Shown piece by piece: positions 22,741 to 25,794 of a stretch of DNA of 25,794 nt (positions are counted from its first letter, which is position 1; every line of letters begins with the position of its first letter). The position numbers and the translations under genes were made by a program. The notes below the pieces were generated by a model. The model was not told the DNA's origin. It ran no database searches and worked only from the letters and a program-made list of their open reading frames with translations. The stretch comes from JAVMKJ01 sp031732875 (GTDB lineage Bacteria > Pseudomonadota > Gammaproteobacteria > Competibacterales > Competibacteraceae): contig JAVMKL010000155.1 in the NCBI GenBank assembly GCA_031732875.1, positions 1 to 25,794 on the forward strand. The letters run 5' to 3'.

Positions 22741-24183
22741 ATGGAACCGATCCGCCAGCCGACCGCCGCCGGCGATTCGCCCGCGCTCCATCCCTGCTAT
22801 TCCCCGGAGGCGCACCGGCATTTTGCCCGCCTGCATTTGGCGGTAGCGCCGAAGTGCAACATCCAATGCCATTACTGCAACCGCAAATACCATTGCAGCA
22901 ACGAATCACGTCCCGGCGTGGTGGCGGAATTGCTGACGCCTGAACAGGCGGTCGGCAAGGCGCTGGCGGTGGGCGCGGTCATTCCGCACTTGGCGGTGGT
23001 CGGCATCGCCGGACCCGGCGACCCACTGGCCAATCCCGAGCCGGTTTTCGCCACACTGGGCGAACTGCGGGAGAAAGCCCCGGATTTGCTACTGTGCCTG
23101 TCCACCAACGGCCTGGCGCTGCCGGAGCAGGTCGAAAACCTGGTGGCGCACGACATCCACCATGTCACCATCACCATCAACTGCGTCGATCCGGACATCG
23201 GCGCGCGAATTTATCCCTGGATCGTCCATCAGAGCCGCCGCTTGCGGGGACGTGAGGCGGCGGCGACGCTGATCGCGCAACAATTGAAGGGACTGGATCT
23301 GCTGGTGGCGCGCGGCGTTCAAGTCAAGATCAATTCGGTGCTGATTCCTGGCATCAATGATGCCCACCTGCCGGAAGTCAACCGGGTGGTGCGGGCAAAA
23401 GGCGCGATTCTGCACAACATCATGCCGTTGATTGCCCGCCCGGAGCATGGAACGCATTACGGCATGACCGGACAACGCGAACCGACCGCCGAGGAATTGG
23501 CGGCAGTGCGCGCCGCTTGCGAAAGTAACGCGGGGATGATGAGCCATTGTCAGCAATGCCGCGCCGACGCGACCGGAATGCTGGGCGAGGAACGTGGTGC
23601 TGAATTCAGCATTGAGAAAGTCGCGGCCATGACGGTCGATCCTCAAGCGGCGATGGCCAAACGGACGGAAGTGCGCGCAGCCATCGTCTCGCGACTGGCG
23701 CGATCTCCTCGGCTGGTGTCGCTGGCGGAGCGACAATCGACCAAGATCCCTCGCCGCTCCGCCGCCCCCGAAAACGCGCTACGAATCGCGGTGGGCAGCA
23801 CCGACGGCCAACGCATCGACGCTCATTTCGGACATCTGCGGGAGTTGCTGATTTTCGATGTCACCGCCAGCGATGTGTGTCTGAGCGAACGACGGGAGAT
23901 CGCTCGTTATTGCCATGGCGCCACGACCTGTGGCGATGGCGAAACGGCGCTGACCGGCGCGATTCGCGCCTTGCACGATTGCACGCTGCTGCTGTGCGCC
24001 CGCATCGGTTTTACCCCCTGGCGGGCGTTGCAGGACGCGGGAATCCAACCCGACAGCGAACATGCGGGGGAAGAGATCGGTTCGGCGTTGCGAACCGTTC
24101 ATACCCAATGGCGAGACCGCGAATGGCCGACACAACCATCACGCGTCATCTCAACCCATGCCGGCTTCCAACGATGGAAATAG
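22741..24183 (+). CDS. nifB: Nitrogenase cofactor biosynthesis protein NifB
   Basis: The protein has 480 aa from ATG 22741. It is the radical SAM enzyme that inserts the central carbide and builds NifB-co, the 8-iron precursor of FeMo-co. Cys39, Cys43 and Cys46 (PKCNIQCHYCNRKYHC) hold the SAM cluster. VVGIAGPGDPLANPE, LSTNGLALPEQVE and NIMPLIARPEHGTHYG are family motifs, and HCQQCRADATGML near 268-280 provides the accessory-cluster Cys pair. Residues about 343-445 (LRIAVGSTDGQRIDAHFGH...) form the NifX/NafY-like cofactor-binding domain. It is the first gene of a NifA/sigma-54 transcript that probably continues through the two ferredoxins and nifQ. Confidence 0.97.
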   Translation: MEPIRQPTAAGDSPALHPCYSPEAHRHFARLHLAVAPKCNIQCHYCNRKYHCSNESRPGVVAELLTPEQAVGKALAVGAVIPHLAVVGIAGPGDPLANPEPVFATLGELREKAPDLLLCLSTNGLALPEQVENLVAHDIHHVTITINCVDPDIGARIYPWIVHQSRRLRGREAAATLIAQQLKGLDLLVARGVQVKINSVLIPGINDAHLPEVNRVVRAKGAILHNIMPLIARPEHGTHYGMTGQREPTAEELAAVRAACESNAGMMSHCQQCRADATGMLGEERGAEFSIEKVAAMTVDPQAAMAKRTEVRAAIVSRLARSPRLVSLAERQSTKIPRRSAAPENALRIAVGSTDGQRIDAHFGHLRELLIFDVTASDVCLSERREIARYCHGATTCGDGETALTGAIRALHDCTLLLCARIGFTPWRALQDAGIQPDSEHAGEEIGSALRTVHTQWRDREWPTQPSRVISTHAGFQRWK

Positions 24184-24255
24184 CGGCCGCGAAACCCGGG
24201 CCATACCCACGGCCTTCCAATCCACCGACGTTAATGAGCATGAGCGACTGAAAAT

Positions 24256-24540
24256 ATGGCTAGGGCGAAGCTTACTTTTGCGGATGTCAACATCACCGCC
24301 ACCGTGCCGGCAGGCACCCGGGTGATCGAAATTTCGGACAAGATCAGTTCCGGTATCGTGTACGGCTGCCGTGAAGGCGATTGCGGCACCTGCCTGATGA
24401 AGGTGGTCGAGGGCATGGAAAACCTGAGCCAACCCTCGGTACTGGAGGCTCGAATACTTAAGGAACACTTCGCCGGACGGGATATGCGGTTGGCTTGCCA
24501 AGCGCAAGTGTTGGGCGACGTGACCGTGCGTCCTGCCTAA
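24256..24540 (+). CDS. [2Fe-2S] ferredoxin
   Basis: The protein has 94 aa from ATG 24256, 72 bp after nifB. Cluster ligands are Cys38, Cys43 and Cys46 (YGCREGDCGTCLMKV) plus Cys81 (RLACQ), the Cys-x4-Cys-x2-Cys plus distant Cys layout of plant-type ferredoxins. The N-terminal strand pair KLTFADVNITATVPAGTRVI fits the fold. It may supply electrons to NifB or nitrogenase; the gene position downstream of nifB differs from A. vinelandii, where, as I recall, a bacterial-type 8-iron FdxN is encoded there. The gap from nifB has no promoter I can recognise. It is similar to the next gene around the cluster, so the two may derive from a duplication. Confidence 0.85.
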   Translation: MARAKLTFADVNITATVPAGTRVIEISDKISSGIVYGCREGDCGTCLMKVVEGMENLSQPSVLEARILKEHFAGRDMRLACQAQVLGDVTVRPA

Positions 24541-24581
24541 CCGTCCTTACGCTCCATCTTTCACACCTGGGAGATTCCTTC

Positions 24582-24932
24582 ATGCCATTAGTGACGTTTT
24601 CGAACCCCGAACATAAAACCAAAACCGTTTACGCCACGGCCGGTAGCCATATCGATACGATTCTAAAAATCGCAAAGGCCAACAAGATTCCGATCAATTT
24701 CGATTGTCAGGACGGCGAGTGCGGAACCTGTCTGATCAAGGTCACGAGTCTGGATAAAAAGAAGGAACGCATGAGCGGTCCACCGACCGAGAAGGAAAGA
24801 AACCTGCTCAAGCAACTCGGCAAGCTGACCGATGAGGATATCAGCCGGATTCTGGTGGACGACTTCCCGCCACCCTGGCGATTGGCCTGTCAGATGATCG
24901 TGCGCGACGAGGATATTCTGGTGGAATACTGA
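24582..24932 (+). CDS. FeSII (Shethna protein II)-type [2Fe-2S] ferredoxin
   Basis: The protein has 116 aa. ATG at 24582 is preceded by CTGGGAG. Cluster ligands are Cys42, Cys47, Cys50 (FDCQDGECGTCLIKV) and Cys103 (RLACQMIV). The Lys-rich loop (SLDKKKERMSGPPTEKERNL), the LKQLGKLTDEDI segment and the end IVRDEDILVEY follow A. vinelandii FeSII almost motif for motif from memory. FeSII protects nitrogenase: when oxidised it binds the Fe and MoFe proteins in an inactive, oxygen-stable complex. Its basic loop and N-terminal Lys (here Lys12, Lys14) are in the parts implicated in that contact. It lies 41 bp after the first ferredoxin gene and 13 bp before nifQ. Confidence 0.85.
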   Translation: MPLVTFSNPEHKTKTVYATAGSHIDTILKIAKANKIPINFDCQDGECGTCLIKVTSLDKKKERMSGPPTEKERNLLKQLGKLTDEDISRILVDDFPPPWRLACQMIVRDEDILVEY

Positions 24933-24945
24933 CGGGTTCGCACCC

Positions 24946-25560
24946 ATGTCGCCAAATCCGCGTCTGGAATCTCCGGCGCCTCCCGGCGCCAACGCCCATT
25001 GGCAAACCTATGGCCTGTTGATGAGCCATGGCCGGGGCTTGCCCAACGATGACTTCCTGGCGCGGATATTGGCGACCCAAGCCGACGGTGGTGGTTCGTT
25101 ACCGGTCGGCTTGGGGCTGGCGCCTGCCGAGTTCGCGGCCCTGCTGGGACGGCATTTTCCGGGCGCCACCTTGCCGGTCATGCCCAATCGGCTACCACCC
25201 GCCTGGGACCCGAGGCTGTTGGAGGAAAAAGAGGAACTGATCAAATTGCTCGACCTTCACCGGGCGGGACGGGACGTATCGGAACGCTGGATGAGCGTGA
25301 TCGTGGCCACTGGCTGCATGGCCAACGATCATCTCTGGGAGGATTTGGGCCTGTGGTCGCGGCGGGATTTGAGCGAATTGATGACGCGGAATTTTCCGAC
25401 GCTGGCGGCCAAGAACGACCGCGACATGAAGTGGAAGAAATTTCTTTACAAGCAACTTTGCGAGCAGGAAGGCATCTACCTGTGCCGCGCCCCATCCTGC
25501 GCGGTCTGCCGCGATTACGCACTTTGCTTTGGGCCGGAAGACTCAATTACCCGGCTGTGA
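24946..25560 (+). CDS. nifQ: Nitrogen fixation protein NifQ
   Basis: The protein has 204 aa from ATG 24946, 13 bp after the FeSII gene. The C-terminal Cys-x4-Cys-x2-Cys-x5-Cys motif (Cys180, Cys185, Cys188 and Cys194, in LCRAPSCAVCRDYALCF) is the diagnostic NifQ signature. It binds the molybdenum-iron-sulfur cluster that donates Mo for FeMo-co. LPVMPNRLPPAWDPRLLEEK and HLWEDLGLWSRRDLSELMTR are other family segments. It lies at the end of the nifB transcript. Its ribosome binding site is weak, so translation may depend on the preceding gene. Confidence 0.93.
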   Translation: MSPNPRLESPAPPGANAHWQTYGLLMSHGRGLPNDDFLARILATQADGGGSLPVGLGLAPAEFAALLGRHFPGATLPVMPNRLPPAWDPRLLEEKEELIKLLDLHRAGRDVSERWMSVIVATGCMANDHLWEDLGLWSRRDLSELMTRNFPTLAAKNDRDMKWKKFLYKQLCEQEGIYLCRAPSCAVCRDYALCFGPEDSITRL

Positions 25561-25609
25561 AGAGCAAGGCTTGAAAGTCGGTGATCGAGCGCATCCGAAG
25601 TTGGCTGTA

Positions 25610-25647
25610 CTGCTTTGTTAGCAGGAAATTGTTTTCTAATTTTTTCC
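25610..25647 (+). terminator. Possible weak terminator after nifQ
   Basis: CTGCT and AGCAG form a 5-bp stem around TTGTT (25610-25624), followed by a T-rich stretch to 25647. The stem is short and the T run is interrupted, so this is only a candidate end of the nifB-nifQ transcript. Confidence 0.25.
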
Positions 25648-25751
25648 CCGCACTTGAATTTGCGAGCGAAAGACAAACTTTCCTCAGCTCATTGACCGTC
25701 TTCAAGCGATTGGTAACCGTTTGCTCGCTCTTATCAATCTATTTAACGCGA

Positions 25752-25779
25752 GTTATTTTTTTAATAACAACAAGTTATT
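25752..25779. repeat. Three alternating GTTATT / AATAAC copies forming alternative hairpins
   Basis: GTTATT (25752-25757), AATAAC (25763-25768) and GTTATT (25774-25779) allow the middle copy to pair with either neighbour. The second hairpin is followed by TTTT. The last 150 bp of the window hold no gene; this AT-rich end may lead into a regulatory region beyond the window. Confidence 0.35.
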
Positions 25780-25794
25780 TTTTATGCTACGACA

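Noticed and set aside
25711..25725. Sigma-54-like TGGTAACCGTTTGCT near the right edge
   Set aside because: The spacing between GG and GC is 9, not 10, and there is no visible TGT-N10-ACA nearby.
1..25794. CRISPR arrays, tRNA, rRNA or insertion sequences
   Set aside because: No regularly spaced repeats, tRNA-like cloverleaf, rRNA segment or transposase was seen on reading both strands.

Overview
The window looks like the chromosome of a nitrogen-fixing gammaproteobacterium of fairly high GC. The NifL and NifA proteins, the rnf gene order (A-B-C-D-G-E-H) and the FeSII-type ferredoxin all resemble the Azotobacter vinelandii arrangement. I cannot name the genus from sequence alone. Nothing here was searched against a database; family calls rest on motifs and remembered family sequences.

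Left part (about 1-4650): a degenerate integron. A truncated integron-integrase-like reading frame (116-616, minus strand) is followed by a possible pair of divergent promoters. A run of plus-strand cassette genes follows, separated by attC-like hairpins, the best at 728-816, 2198-2285 and 4147-4218. The cassettes encode a Mrr-like restriction-endonuclease-fold protein, an unknown 114-aa protein, a small 87-aa conserved protein, an NTF2/SnoaL-like protein, a flavodiiron-like metallo-beta-lactamase-fold protein and a small membrane protein.

Middle part (4732-12282): accessory genes. These are an FAD-linked oxidoreductase, a secreted CHAP-domain amidase, a PAS-only protein that seems to have lost its output domain, a large membrane PAS histidine kinase of the HisKA_2 type, and an AT-richer sulfotransferase.

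Right part (12430-25560): a nitrogen-fixation locus. On the minus strand, rnfABCDGEH encodes the membrane complex that is thought to drive low-potential electrons to nitrogenase. Its first gene has a near-perfect sigma-54 promoter (18006-18020) and a NifA upstream activator site, TGT-N10-ACA (18099-18114). Divergently, nifL and nifA encode the redox/nitrogen-responsive anti-activator and activator. A third gene overlaps the nifA stop by 4 bp. It encodes a 337-aa protein with macrodomain/PARG-like features and is the least explained gene in the window.

A second NifA/sigma-54 promoter (UAS 22546-22561, -24/-12 22654-22668) then leads nifB, a [2Fe-2S] ferredoxin gene, a FeSII (Shethna protein)-type ferredoxin gene and nifQ. 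The genes cover control (NifL/NifA), electron supply (Rnf, ferredoxin), cofactor assembly (NifB, NifQ), possible oxygen protection (FeSII) and a possible ADP-ribose-related function. The structural genes nifHDK are not in the window.
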